From Marinobacter lipolyticus (GTDB lineage: Bacteria > Pseudomonadota > Gammaproteobacteria > Pseudomonadales > Oleiphilaceae), in NCBI RefSeq assembly GCF_018424605.1, contig NZ_QTKT01000005.1, forward strand, positions 124,001 to 188,000: DNA of 64,000 nt, written 5' to 3'. Position numbers and translations under genes: made by a program. Positions 55,765-64,000 of this stretch are shown here, piece after piece. The notes beneath the pieces were generated by a model. That model made no database searches. It saw nothing but the letters and a program-made list of their open reading frames with translations, and was not told the DNA's origin. Position 1 is the first letter of the stretch, and the number at the start of each line of letters is the position of its first letter.

Positions 55765-58116
55765 TCAGGATGGCGCGGACACCTTGCAGTATTGTTCCAG
55801 CACTGCCCGCAACATTTCAATATTGACAGGCTTGGCAACAAAGGAATCCATCCCGGCAACCCGGCACCGTTCTTCGTCCTCTTCCATGGCACTGGCGGTC
55901 AACGCCACCACCGGCACCCGCTCACGGCCCTTGTCGATCTCCCACTGGCGTAGCCGTCGGGTTGCCTCGAAGCCGTCTACCCGGGGCATCACGCAGTCCA
56001 TAAAGACCAGATCGAACGGGTGCCATTGCCACAGACTTGCGGCGGCTTCGCCGTCGTTGGCGGTCATCACGTCGCAACCCAGTTTTTCCAGCAGGCGGCG
56101 GGTGAGGGTGCGGTTGACCGGGTTGTCCTCCACCAGCAACACTTTCATGCGTCCGCAGGGCAGTTCCCGGCGGCGGGAGGTGTCACTCACTGCCTGCAGT
56201 GAGAAGCGGGTCAGGAAGCGGCGCTCGCCGGTCGCACGGTCGGCAAACAGCTGATGCAGGATCGGGGTCAGGCAGGACTCCCGCAGCGATTTGCTGAGGA
56301 AGGCGTCGGCGCCGGCCTGGCGGAAATGCTCGGCGTCTCCGCGCTGGGGGTTGGACGACAGCACCAGCAGGCGGGTGTCGCCCCACAGCGGGTTACTGCG
56401 GATCTGCCGGCACAGCAGATCGCTGTCCATATCGGGCACGAATCCATCCAGCACGATGGCGTCATAGGCTTCGTGGTTATCTGCTGCCAGTCGCACCGAG
56501 GTCAGCGCTTCGCCTGCCGCCTTCACCGCTTCAATGTGCAGTTGATGACGGGACAGCATTTCCAGGGTGATCTTGCGGGACAGCTCGTAGGAGTCCACCA
56601 CCAGTATGCGCTTGCCCGCAATCATGCGGGTATCGGGGCGGACCCGGGTGGTGCTCTCGGGCGCCACCGGCAGCGACACTTCCACCCAGAAGGTGGTGCC
56701 TTCGCCGGGGCGGCTCTCCACATCCATCGAGCCTTCCATCAGCTTCACCAGCTGCCGGCAGATGGTCAGCCCCAGACCCGCGCCGGGTAGCTGGCGCTGA
56801 AAGCTTTGGCCCAGCTGCACATAGGGCTCATACACCAGCGGGATGTCTTCGGGGTTAATGCCCACGCCGGTGTCTTCCACCGCCAGTCGCAGTCGCACCC
56901 GGTTGTCTTTGCGGCCGAGCACTTCGATGCTGATCAGCACGTGGCCCGAATCGGTGAACTTGATGGCGTTAGAGGTCAGGTTCAGCAGAACCTGGCGCAG
57001 GCGCACCGGATCGCCGCGCAGCGCCCAGGGCAGGTTCTCGTCCACCCGCAGTTCCAGCGCCAGGCCCTTCTCCCGGGCGCGGGTGCCCAGCATGTGGACG
57101 AGATCGTTCAGGGTTTCCCGCAGATCAAACGGCAGGTCGTCGAGCACCAGCTTGCCGGCTTCCATACTGGAAATATCCAGCAGGTCATTGATGATGGCCG
57201 ACAGGCTCTCCGAGGCACTGAGCAGGGTCTGCACGTATTCCCGCTGTTCCTGATCCAGCGGGGTGTCGCCCAGCAAGGTGGCATAGCCAAGCACCGATTG
57301 CAGAGGAATGCGTAGTTCGTGGCTGACGTTGGCCAGGAACTGGTTTTTGGCGTGATTGGCCCGCACCGCTTCGTCGCGCTCGCCCTGGGATTGCAGGGTG
57401 GTCTGGCGCAGCGAACGGGTGTCTTCCAGCAACTGCAGACGCATGGTGTTCAGCGCCTGCTCCAGTTCGCTCAGTTCATCCGCGCTTCTCGGAGCCTTGC
57501 GCCGCAGCTTCAGCGGCTCAATCAGGGCGTCCAGGTTCAGCCGGGCGGCGTAATCCGCCATGGTCTCCAGATGGCGGGTCAGGGTCAGGCGCACAATAAG
57601 GAGCAGGCCAAGGGTGCCCAGGGTCACAATAAGCGACTGGAACAGCAGGGTAAGCAACGCCCGATCCATCAGCTCGTCGTGTACCTGCTCAACCGACGAG
57701 GTGATCGTCAGCGTGCCAAGATTACGGGAGCCGGGAAACGAAGGGCGATCGAAGATCAGCGGAAACGACTGGGTAATCACCCGGCCTTCGGGGTAGGTGC
57801 CGGTACTGAATTCCTCGCCGCTGGAGGTGACCACGCGGGCATGCTGAATCACCGGCATGGCGCGCATGTCGTCGAGGCTGTTGGCCACCTCGCTGAAATT
57901 CATCAGCCAGATGTTGTTGCTCATGGTGCCGGAGATCAGCTCAGCGGATTTCTGCTGCGTGGAGCGGAGGTCCTCAGTGCGGCGCTCATACTCGCCGATC
58001 ATCTGCAGCCCGGTAGCCGCCAGCGACAGCACCAGACTGAACAACAACACATACACCAGAAGCCGCGCCGCCAGTGGCCGTACACCTATTCGTTTGAATA
58101 ACCGGTTCAGAGGCAA
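55765..58116 (-). CDS. Hybrid sensor histidine kinase with two receiver domains
   Basis: 783 residues. TM1 (about 19-40), a periplasmic sensor loop (41-152), TM2 (153-176), HAMP-like linker, HisKA with H266 (NVSHELRIP), HATPase (N383 and the GVGINPEDI and [10 protein letters not shown] boxes), then two receiver domains. REC1 (503-620) keeps the acceptor D557 and K609, but its acidic pair is D508-S509. REC2 (658-775) is canonical (E663 D664, D707, K762). There is no HPt domain. The start is TTG 58116 after GGGAATAGG. No partner regulator is encoded beside it, and its signal is unknown. Confidence 0.9.
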   Translation of the reverse strand: MPLNRLFKRIGVRPLAARLLVYVLLFSLVLSLAATGLQMIGEYERRTEDLRSTQQKSAELISGTMSNNIWLMNFSEVANSLDDMRAMPVIQHARVVTSSGEEFSTGTYPEGRVITQSFPLIFDRPSFPGSRNLGTLTITSSVEQVHDELMDRALLTLLFQSLIVTLGTLGLLLIVRLTLTRHLETMADYAARLNLDALIEPLKLRRKAPRSADELSELEQALNTMRLQLLEDTRSLRQTTLQSQGERDEAVRANHAKNQFLANVSHELRIPLQSVLGYATLLGDTPLDQEQREYVQTLLSASESLSAIINDLLDISSMEAGKLVLDDLPFDLRETLNDLVHMLGTRAREKGLALELRVDENLPWALRGDPVRLRQVLLNLTSNAIKFTDSGHVLISIEVLGRKDNRVRLRLAVEDTGVGINPEDIPLVYEPYVQLGQSFQRQLPGAGLGLTICRQLVKLMEGSMDVESRPGEGTTFWVEVSLPVAPESTTRVRPDTRMIAGKRILVVDSYELSRKITLEMLSRHQLHIEAVKAAGEALTSVRLAADNHEAYDAIVLDGFVPDMDSDLLCRQIRSNPLWGDTRLLVLSSNPQRGDAEHFRQAGADAFLSKSLRESCLTPILHQLFADRATGERRFLTRFSLQAVSDTSRRRELPCGRMKVLLVEDNPVNRTLTRRLLEKLGCDVMTANDGEAAASLWQWHPFDLVFMDCVMPRVDGFEATRRLRQWEIDKGRERVPVVALTASAMEEDEERCRVAGMDSFVAKPVNIEMLRAVLEQYCKVSAPS

Positions 58117-58165
58117 GACACCTATTCCCTGTGACTGATGAACAATTGCCCAAAGAGTCGCCAGT

Positions 58166-58897
58166 TTAACAGACAGTTAGCACTTCGACACGTTCTCCGG
58201 TCACATCCTGTACAAAGCGAAAGCGCACGTTCAGATCGTACAGGTGTGCTCCGTAGATACGCGCTTCTTCCCGGCCGCGGCGAAACGAAGGCCGGGGATC
58301 GTAGCTCACCACGTCCGCTATCAGTTCCCGCAGGTCGGGGTAGTCCTCGGCGGGCAGTCGGGCAAGCTGGTCATCCGCTTCGTCCAGAAAGACCACCGGC
58401 AGGCGGTCGGTGGGGGGCGTGTCTGCCCAGCCCAGCGCGGCGTCGGGAATGGCGTCGGAAAACGGCAGGTAGGGTTTGATGTCCAGAATCGGCGTACCGT
58501 CGATCAGGTCGTGATCGCGGATCTGTAGCACCAGCCGTCCGTTGCGGCGGCACAGGCCCTCGTTGCGCACCACTGATAGCCCCAGGCTGTTGGGGCGAAA
58601 AGGGGAACGGCTGGCGAACACGCCCATCTTGCGGTTGCCGCCCAGGCGCGGCGGCCGCACCACCGGTTTCCAGTCTTCCCGTACCGCTTCGTGAAACTGG
58701 AAGGTCAGCCACAGGTGGCTGGCGGTTTCCAGGCCGCGGAAGGCGTCTTCGCGATCAAACGGCGCTTCAATCACCAGGTCCGCGCGGGCGTATCGGGTCA
58801 GCCCCGGCTGGCGCGGTACCCCGAACTTGTCACTGAAACAGGAGCGGGTATAGGCGATCGGGGTTAGTGTCAGGGCGTCCTGGGGGCTGTAGGTCAT
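58166..58897 (-). CDS. trmO: tRNA (adenine(37)-N6)-methyltransferase TrmO
   Basis: 243 residues, TsaA/TrmO family. An N-terminal beta-barrel has GVPRQPGLTRYA and GVFASRSPFRPNSLGLSVV, and a C-terminal domain carries RFRFV. TrmO methylates t6A37 of tRNA-Thr using SAM. The start ATG overlaps the stop of the upstream outer-membrane gene by 4 bp, so the two are translationally coupled. Confidence 0.9.
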   Translation of the reverse strand: MTYSPQDALTLTPIAYTRSCFSDKFGVPRQPGLTRYARADLVIEAPFDREDAFRGLETASHLWLTFQFHEAVREDWKPVVRPPRLGGNRKMGVFASRSPFRPNSLGLSVVRNEGLCRRNGRLVLQIRDHDLIDGTPILDIKPYLPFSDAIPDAALGWADTPPTDRLPVVFLDEADDQLARLPAEDYPDLRELIADVVSYDPRPSFRRGREEARIYGAHLYDLNVRFRFVQDVTGERVEVLTVC

Positions 58898-60009
58898 TGT
58901 CGGTCGATGCTGCCTGAGAAATACAGTTCGATGCGCAGGATAAGCGACCCGCGATCCTTGAAACTTTCATCGCGGGGAAATTCCATCGCCGGGATGATCT
59001 CGCCGAACAGCCAGTCACTGTGCAGGCGGTAGCGGTAGGTGAGATCCGCGAAGAGGTTGGTTTGCCGCCAGGTGGGCTGACTTTCGCCGAGAATACCCAG
59101 ACGCGGGTTAAGGGTAGCGCGGTTGTTCAGGCGCTTGAAGAAATTGAAGGTTTGCGCCATCTCGAATTTGCGATCGTCGTGTATCCATTCCAATTCACTG
59201 GCCGACAGGAAATCCCATCCGTTGCCAAGGTCACGGCCGACCCCAATGGCGCTGCGCGCGCCCCAGCCGTCCTGATGGAAATAGTACAGCCGTTGCTCCG
59301 CTTCCAGGGCCCAGTCGTCGTCGAGCTGCCAGGTTTTATCCGCGGTCGCTCGCCAGAACGCATCGGTGGGAAAGCGCAGGCGCACACCCACGTCGTTGCT
59401 CAGATTGATGGCGTCGCCCACCTCGGAAAGGTAACGCAGCGCACCGGTGGCTTCGGTCTCCGAGCGTTCATCTTCAGTCAACTGGCGGTCACGGCGACGT
59501 TCTGACAGGGGAATCAGTTCATCGCTTTCACTCTCGATGACCAGCCGCAGCTTTTCTTCCACCGTGGGCACGTCCAGGCGGAACCGGGCTTCCGGATCGA
59601 ACTGGGCCGGGTCGCCGTATTCGGATTCCGTGGCAAAGCCGAGCCGCAGGTAGCTTTCGTTGTGGGGTAGCCCGGTTTCGGCGCCGGAGAAGGTGCGATC
59701 CGCCCAGATGCCCAGCGACTGAATGCGCGCGCCCTGGGTGCGCTCCTGTCGCAGCACCCAATTGCTGAATTTCAGCCAGTAGGAATCCCTGGGCTCCAGC
59801 CAGTACTCGTCGGGCGTAAAGTCGTAAAAGGCAGGTGGCAGCGCTTCTGGTGAAAGCACGTCACTGACGGCAGGATCCTGCACCACAAAGACGGGCTCGG
59901 CAGCCTGCACTTTCGCTACGGTAAAAATACAACCCAATCCCAGGACAGTCAGCGTTGCCTTGCTCAGCAGCTTACCCAAAGGCCACCACAAACGTTTTGT
60001 GTATCTCAC
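58894..60009 (-). CDS. Unrecognised outer-membrane beta-barrel protein
   Basis: 371 residues. A signal peptide (hydrophobic about 20-35, cleavage after QA) is followed by an acidic stretch and a strand-rich C-terminal half with alternating aromatic residues (TLNPRLGI, TYRYRLHSDW, LILRIELYF), which looks like an outer-membrane barrel. I do not recognise the family. No ATG is near the start: TTG 60012, GTG 60009 and TTG 59991 are possible; GTG 60009 follows CAGG. It overlaps the coaE end by about 38 bp, and trmO by 4 bp. Confidence 0.7.
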   Translation of the reverse strand: MRYTKRLWWPLGKLLSKATLTVLGLGCIFTVAKVQAAEPVFVVQDPAVSDVLSPEALPPAFYDFTPDEYWLEPRDSYWLKFSNWVLRQERTQGARIQSLGIWADRTFSGAETGLPHNESYLRLGFATESEYGDPAQFDPEARFRLDVPTVEEKLRLVIESESDELIPLSERRRDRQLTEDERSETEATGALRYLSEVGDAINLSNDVGVRLRFPTDAFWRATADKTWQLDDDWALEAEQRLYYFHQDGWGARSAIGVGRDLGNGWDFLSASELEWIHDDRKFEMAQTFNFFKRLNNRATLNPRLGILGESQPTWRQTNLFADLTYRYRLHSDWLFGEIIPAMEFPRDESFKDRGSLILRIELYFSGSIDRQ

Positions 60010-60583
60010 CAACCTGACGTTCCACGTCGCTCAATTCCTGAGTATTATCGACCACTTCGTCCGCTTTTTGCAGTCGCTTTTCCCGTGGCATCTGGGCGGC
60101 AATGATACGCTCCACCTGCTCACGGGTGTTGGTGTCCCGGCCCATGGTGCGCTCAATCTGAATCTCTTCCGGTACATCCACCACCACCACCCTGGCGGTC
60201 AGCTCGTGCTGGTTGGTTTCCAGCAGCAGCGGGGAGACCAGCAACACGTAGGGCAGGGCATAGCCTGGGTCGGTATCTTTCGAATGCAGCTGGCGAATCA
60301 GCTCGTCGCGGATCACCGGGTGCAGAAGCGCCTCCAGCCAGGCGCGCTCGTCGGGGTTTTCAAACACCACGGTGCGAAGTTTTGCGCGGTTCAGGGCACC
60401 ATCGTCCAGCAGAATGCCCTCGCCGAAATGCGCGGCAATACGCGCCAGCGCTTGTGTGCCGGGTTCGACCACTTCGCGGGCCACATCGTCCGCATCCACC
60501 CAGTGCACGCCGAGCTTACCGAAGATGCGCGCTACGGTGGATTTGCCGGAGCCTATCCCGCCAGTCAGGCCAATAACTTCCAT
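59972..60583 (-). CDS. coaE: Dephospho-CoA kinase CoaE
   Basis: 203 residues, P-loop kinase with GLTGGIGSGKST at the N-terminus. The substrate-binding DADDVAREVV and LLHPVIRDEL are conserved. It phosphorylates dephospho-CoA, the last step of CoA synthesis. ATG 60583 shares one base with the pilD stop, the usual pilBCD-coaE order; the frame to 60640 overlaps pilD and was not used. Confidence 0.96.
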   Translation of the reverse strand: MEVIGLTGGIGSGKSTVARIFGKLGVHWVDADDVAREVVEPGTQALARIAAHFGEGILLDDGALNRAKLRTVVFENPDERAWLEALLHPVIRDELIRQLHSKDTDPGYALPYVLLVSPLLLETNQHELTARVVVVDVPEEIQIERTMGRDTNTREQVERIIAAQMPREKRLQKADEVVDNTQELSDVERQVGEIHKTFVVAFG

Positions 60584-61458
60584 CAAACCCCCAGGAACCC
60601 AAACCACCAGCGCTGAATGTCGGTGCCAAACCACAGGCACAGCAACCCGGCTGCCGCCAGGTACGGCCCGAACGGAATCGGCACCTCACGCCCGTGCTGG
60701 CGGAACACCATCAGGCTGATGCCTACCACCGCGCCAACCACTGAGGACAGCAGAATCACCGCCGGCAGCAACTGCCAGCCCAGCCAGGCCCCCAGCGCGG
60801 CCAGCAGCTTGAAATCACCATGGCCCATGCCTTCCTTGCCGGTCACCAGCTTGAACAGCCAGTACACCGACCACAGCGACAGGTAACCGGCCACTGCGCC
60901 CCAGAAGGCGTTCTGGAAATCCGTCATCACCCCGAAATAGTTCAGCACCAGCCCCAGCCACATCAGCGGCAGGGTAATGCTGTCCGGCAGCAACTGCGTG
61001 TCGAAATCGATCATCGTTAGCGCCACCAGCGACCATACCAGCAGCAGCGCCCACAGAGCAGACTCTGACGGCCCAAGCAGCGCCACGGTCACTACCGAGA
61101 ATACCGCGGTCAGCGCTTCAATGATCGGGTAGCGGGGAGAAATGCGAGTCTTGCAGGCCGCGCATTTACCGCCCAGCACCAGGTAGCTGATCACCGGAAT
61201 GTTTTCCCAGGCACGGATCCGATGGCCGCAGAACGGGCAGGTGGATGCCGGGGATGAGAGGGTGATCTGGGTTTCCGGTTTGCGCTGGCCGTGCGGCAGT
61301 TCGAGAAATTCCTCGCACTGACAGCGCCATTCCTGCTGCATCATTTTGGGCAGGCGCAGGATGACGACGTTGAGGAAGCTGCCGATGCAGAGGGAGAAGA
61401 AGATAACCGTGAGATATAACAGCCAGGGCGTGGCCAGCAGGGCCTCGAGAATTTGCAT
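60583..61458 (-). CDS. pilD: Type IV prepilin peptidase/N-methyltransferase PilD
   Basis: 291 residues with about seven membrane helices. The cytoplasmic zinc loop has CPFC and CAAC pairs. The two catalytic aspartates are in ALTMIDFDTQLLPD and GHGDFKLLAALG. PilD cleaves and N-methylates prepilins and type II secretion pseudopilins. It is separated from pilC by 78 bp containing palindromic repeat copy 5. Confidence 0.96.
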   Translation of the reverse strand: MQILEALLATPWLLYLTVIFFSLCIGSFLNVVILRLPKMMQQEWRCQCEEFLELPHGQRKPETQITLSSPASTCPFCGHRIRAWENIPVISYLVLGGKCAACKTRISPRYPIIEALTAVFSVVTVALLGPSESALWALLLVWSLVALTMIDFDTQLLPDSITLPLMWLGLVLNYFGVMTDFQNAFWGAVAGYLSLWSVYWLFKLVTGKEGMGHGDFKLLAALGAWLGWQLLPAVILLSSVVGAVVGISLMVFRQHGREVPIPFGPYLAAAGLLCLWFGTDIQRWWFGFLGV

Positions 61459-61494
61459 GGGGGAATCCGAAATACAGGAGATAAGAAACTGTGG

Positions 61495-61520
61495 GTCGGG
61501 TTAGCGCAGGGCAACCCGAC
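61495..61520. repeat. Short palindromic intergenic repeat, copy 5
   Basis: GTCGGGTT (61495-61502) pairs with AACCCGAC (61513-61520) around AGCGCAGGGC. It lies 17 bp past the pilC stop, between pilC and pilD. Confidence 0.8.
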
Positions 61521-61536
61521 ACCACGGCAAAAGAGA

Positions 61537-62757
61537 TTAACCGATGACCGAACCCATCTGGAAGATAGGGAGATACATGGCAATAATCAGGCCGCCTACG
61601 AGTACGCCAAGTACCGACATAATCATAGGCTCCATCAGGGCGGTGAGGTTATCAACCATGTCGTCAACTACTGCCTCGTAGTGCTCCGCAACTTTCTTGA
61701 GCATTTCATCAAGATTACCGGACTCCTCGCCGATGGCCGTCAATTGGACAGCCATTACGGGGAAAACGTTGACTTGTCGCATTGAAGCCTGAAGCTGCGT
61801 GCCACTGGAAACATCATTCTTGATTTGTTGAATGGCATCTCGATAGACGGCATTGCCGGTAGCCCCCGCAACTGAGTCCAGAGCATCAACAAGTGGAACA
61901 CCAGCGGCGAATGTCGTTGAGAGAACGCGACCGAATTTAGCTACAGCGGATTTGTCGAGGATTTCCCCCATCACAGGAATGCGAAGAGTAGCCTTATCGA
62001 CGAAATCTGAAAAACGCTGGGATCGCCGTTTCGCCTCTTTGAACGCGAAAATTAGGCCGATGCCGGATACCAGAACAACAAACCACCAGCTTTGCATCCA
62101 CTCAGACAGTTCGACGACCATTTGTGTGAAAACAGGGAGATCGGCGCCGAATCCCTGGAAGAGAGCTTCAAACTGAGGCACCACTTTTACGAGGAGGATA
62201 GCCGTAACGATTATTGCGACTACGACTACGGCTATGGGGTAGGTCATTGCCTTTTTAACTTTCTTTTTCAAAAGCTCAGTTTTTTCCAGATAGGTCGCAA
62301 TGCGATCAAGCATTTGCTCCAGCGCACCGGCTTTTTCACCTGAATCAACCAAGTTGCAGTAAAGATCGTCAAAGTGCCTCGGGTGTTTACGCAATGCGCC
62401 CGCAAAACTGGTGCCGGACGAAATATCGTTACGGATATTCATCACTAGCTCTTGCAGACCTTTGTTCTCCAGACCATCCGCAACAATATCGAAACTCTGC
62501 ACCAGCGGTACACCTGCCTTCATCATAGTCGCGAGCTGGCGAGTCAACATGGCAATGTCAAATGGTGTGATTTTCTTGCTGCCGCCAAACAAGGGCTTTG
62601 GCTTTTTCTTCACCTTATCCGGAATAATGCCCTGTTTGCGAAGTTGCGCTTTTACCAGCGCGAGGTTGGCGCCTGCCAGCTCCCCCTTGGATTTATTACC
62701 TTTGCGGTCTTTTCCTTCCCAAACATACGATTCCAGCTTTTGTGCTTTTTCTGCCAT
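61537..62757 (-). CDS. pilC: Type IV pilus inner-membrane platform protein PilC
   Basis: 406 residues. Two GspF-type domains are each followed by membrane helices, with LTRQLATMMKAGVPLVQS in the first and FGRVLSTTFAAGVPLVDALD in the second. The C-terminal LMEPMIMSVLGVLVGGLIIAMYLPIFQ ends the protein. PilC is the platform on which PilB drives pilin assembly. It starts 3 bp after the pilB stop. Confidence 0.96.
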   Translation of the reverse strand: MAEKAQKLESYVWEGKDRKGNKSKGELAGANLALVKAQLRKQGIIPDKVKKKPKPLFGGSKKITPFDIAMLTRQLATMMKAGVPLVQSFDIVADGLENKGLQELVMNIRNDISSGTSFAGALRKHPRHFDDLYCNLVDSGEKAGALEQMLDRIATYLEKTELLKKKVKKAMTYPIAVVVVAIIVTAILLVKVVPQFEALFQGFGADLPVFTQMVVELSEWMQSWWFVVLVSGIGLIFAFKEAKRRSQRFSDFVDKATLRIPVMGEILDKSAVAKFGRVLSTTFAAGVPLVDALDSVAGATGNAVYRDAIQQIKNDVSSGTQLQASMRQVNVFPVMAVQLTAIGEESGNLDEMLKKVAEHYEAVVDDMVDNLTALMEPMIMSVLGVLVGGLIIAMYLPIFQMGSVIG

Positions 62758-62759
62758 GC

Positions 62760-64000
62760 TTAATCCTTCGTCACGCGGTTGGCTTCTTCAAGGCTGGTCA
62801 CACCCTCAATTACTTTTCTTAGGGCGGACTGGCGAAGATTCCGGAAGCCTTGCGCCTGCGCTTGTTTTGCAATTTGAATGGAGCTGGCCTCTTCCATAAT
62901 CATGTTGGCCAGCTCATCTGTAATCTTGACCACCTCATAAATACCGACGCGGCCTTTGTATCCTCCATTGCATTTATCACAGCCCTTGGGGCGGTACAAT
63001 GTGAAGCCTGTATCAATTTGTTCCTGTGTGAACCCCTCCTCCAAAAGGATCTCGGTGGGAACTTTCAGGGGTTCTTTGCAGGCTGCGCAGAGTCGTCGGC
63101 CAAGTCGCTGGGCGATGATCAGGCTGACCGATGTGGCTATGTTGAACGCGGGTACGCCCATGTTCATCATCCGTGTCAGCGTTTCTGCAGCACTGTTGGT
63201 ATGCAGGGTGGATAGAACCATGTGGCCTGTCTGGGCCGCCTTGATGGCAATATTTGCGGTCTCTAGGTCCCGGATCTCACCGACCATGATGACATCTGGA
63301 TCTTGGCGCAGAAACGCGCGTAGCGCTTCCGCGAATCCCAGCCCCACCTTGGTGTTCACATTGACTTGGTTGATGCCTTCCAGGTTGATTTCTGCCGGGT
63401 CTTCCGCAGTTGAAATGTTTATCTCAGCGGTATTGAGGATGTTCAGCCCCGTGTAGAGTGAAACGGTTTTACCGGAACCGGTGGGGCCGGTTACCAGAAT
63501 CATACCTTGCGGCTGCTTGAGTGCGTCGAGATAAAGTTGCTTCTGATCCTCTTCATAGCCGAGTGCATCGATGCCCATCTTGGCCTGGCTGGGATCCAGA
63601 ATCCGCAGAACGATTTTTTCGCCCCAGAGGGTAGGGAGCGTATTCACGCGGAAGTCGATCGCCTTCGTCTTGGACAGCTTCATCTTGATTCGGCCGTCCT
63701 GGGGCACCCGGCGCTCTGAAATGTCCAGTTGCGCCATGATTTTCACGCGGGCGGATATCTTTGGTGCCAGCTTGATTGAAGGGCGTGACATCTCTTTCAG
63801 CATGCCATCGGTTCGATAGCGTACACGATAGATCTTCTCGTAAGGCTCGAAATGAATATCGGAAGCGCCGCCGCGAATAGCATCAAGCAGCATTTTATTG
63901 ACGTATTTGACAATGGGCGCATCATCAACCTCCGTCGCGGATACAGCCCCATCGTCCTCTCCATCACCGCCTTCAGTCTCCACGCCCTCAAGATCTGCGT
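62760..64000 (-). CDS. pilB: Type IV pilus assembly ATPase PilB, C-terminal part (N-terminus beyond window)
   Basis: About 413 codons remain; the frame is open through the right edge, so the gene starts outside the window. Walker [15 protein letters not shown], Asp box and Walker [13 protein letters not shown], the His box [15 protein letters not shown] and the zinc tetracysteine (CAAC ... CDKC) are intact. PilB hydrolyses ATP to extend the pilus. A downstream in-frame GTG (63983) is not the start, since PilB normally has about 570 residues with an N-terminal MshEN region. Confidence 0.95.
   Translation of the reverse strand, partial: ADLEGVETEGGDGEDDGAVSATEVDDAPIVKYVNKMLLDAIRGGASDIHFEPYEKIYRVRYRTDGMLKEMSRPSIKLAPKISARVKIMAQLDISERRVPQDGRIKMKLSKTKAIDFRVNTLPTLWGEKIVLRILDPSQAKMGIDALGYEEDQKQLYLDALKQPQGMILVTGPTGSGKTVSLYTGLNILNTAEINISTAEDPAEINLEGINQVNVNTKVGLGFAEALRAFLRQDPDVIMVGEIRDLETANIAIKAAQTGHMVLSTLHTNSAAETLTRMMNMGVPAFNIATSVSLIIAQRLGRRLCAACKEPLKVPTEILLEEGFTQEQIDTGFTLYRPKGCDKCNGGYKGRVGIYEVVKITDELANMIMEEASSIQIAKQAQAQGFRNLRQSALRKVIEGVTSLEEANRVTKD

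Overview
The window is chromosomal DNA of a GC-rich gammaproteobacterium, most likely Marinobacter or a close relative. Gene content and order match a block known from Pseudomonas aeruginosa: gatBAC, mreBCD, maf, rng, yhdP, nitrilase, the rpoN/Npr cluster, lptABC, kdsCD, mlaFEDCB, ibaG, murA, hisGDC and cysDN. The DUF1302/DUF1329 pair and the repeat families point to Marinobacter rather than Pseudomonas. I saw no phage, plasmid, CRISPR array, rRNA or tRNA gene.

Layout. 1-9 kb: 5' part of miaB, trmH, a DUF2931 lipoprotein, yejK/ndpA, cysDN, a PilZ protein, rimO, a beta-carbonic anhydrase and a wreck of a biotin-dependent oxaloacetate decarboxylase alpha gene. 9-22 kb: gatCAB (leftward), diverging from mreBCD-maf-rng-yhdP-nitrilase (rightward). 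22-31 kb (leftward): yjgA, mgtE, ptsO, rapZ, ptsN, hpf, rpoN, lptB, lptA, lptC, kdsC, kdsD. 31-40.5 kb (rightward): mlaFEDCB, ibaG, murA, hisG, hisD, hisC and a Nif3-family gene. 40.6-50.5 kb: zapG and zapE (divergent), a thiolase, a DUF1302/DUF1329 envelope pair and a large MalT/AlkS-type LuxR regulator. 50.5-64 kb (leftward): an acyltransferase, a Bax-type glucosaminidase, a large unrecognised lipoprotein, a YfaZ-like protein, yacG, a hybrid histidine kinase, trmO, an unrecognised outer-membrane protein, coaE and the type IV pilus genes pilD, pilC and pilB (N-terminus off the window).

Functionally the central 30 kb is an envelope-building region. It covers cell shape (MreBCD), LPS precursor (KdsCD) and LPS transport (LptABC), phospholipid asymmetry (Mla), peptidoglycan (MurA) and large-scale lipid transport (YhdP), next to the nitrogen PTS and sigma-54.

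The most unusual signal is not a protein. Seven copies of a roughly 110-bp hairpin element lie between genes, at about 9.0, 12.5, 37.0, 39.6, 40.5, 43.75 and 43.9 kb. Each has a conserved 53-57 nt core with two small hairpins whose loops read AUGGAU or a close variant, so GGA is loop-exposed. The core is enclosed by arms of about 28 bp that pair almost perfectly within a copy, but whose outer sequence is unrelated between copies. Nearly all imperfect arm pairs are G-U wobbles when read on the core-sense strand. The core resembles the TwoAYGGAY RNA motif and CsrA/RsmA binding sites. A second, smaller palindrome family (GTCGGGTTA...TAACCCGAC) sits at gene ends and supplies two stop codons.
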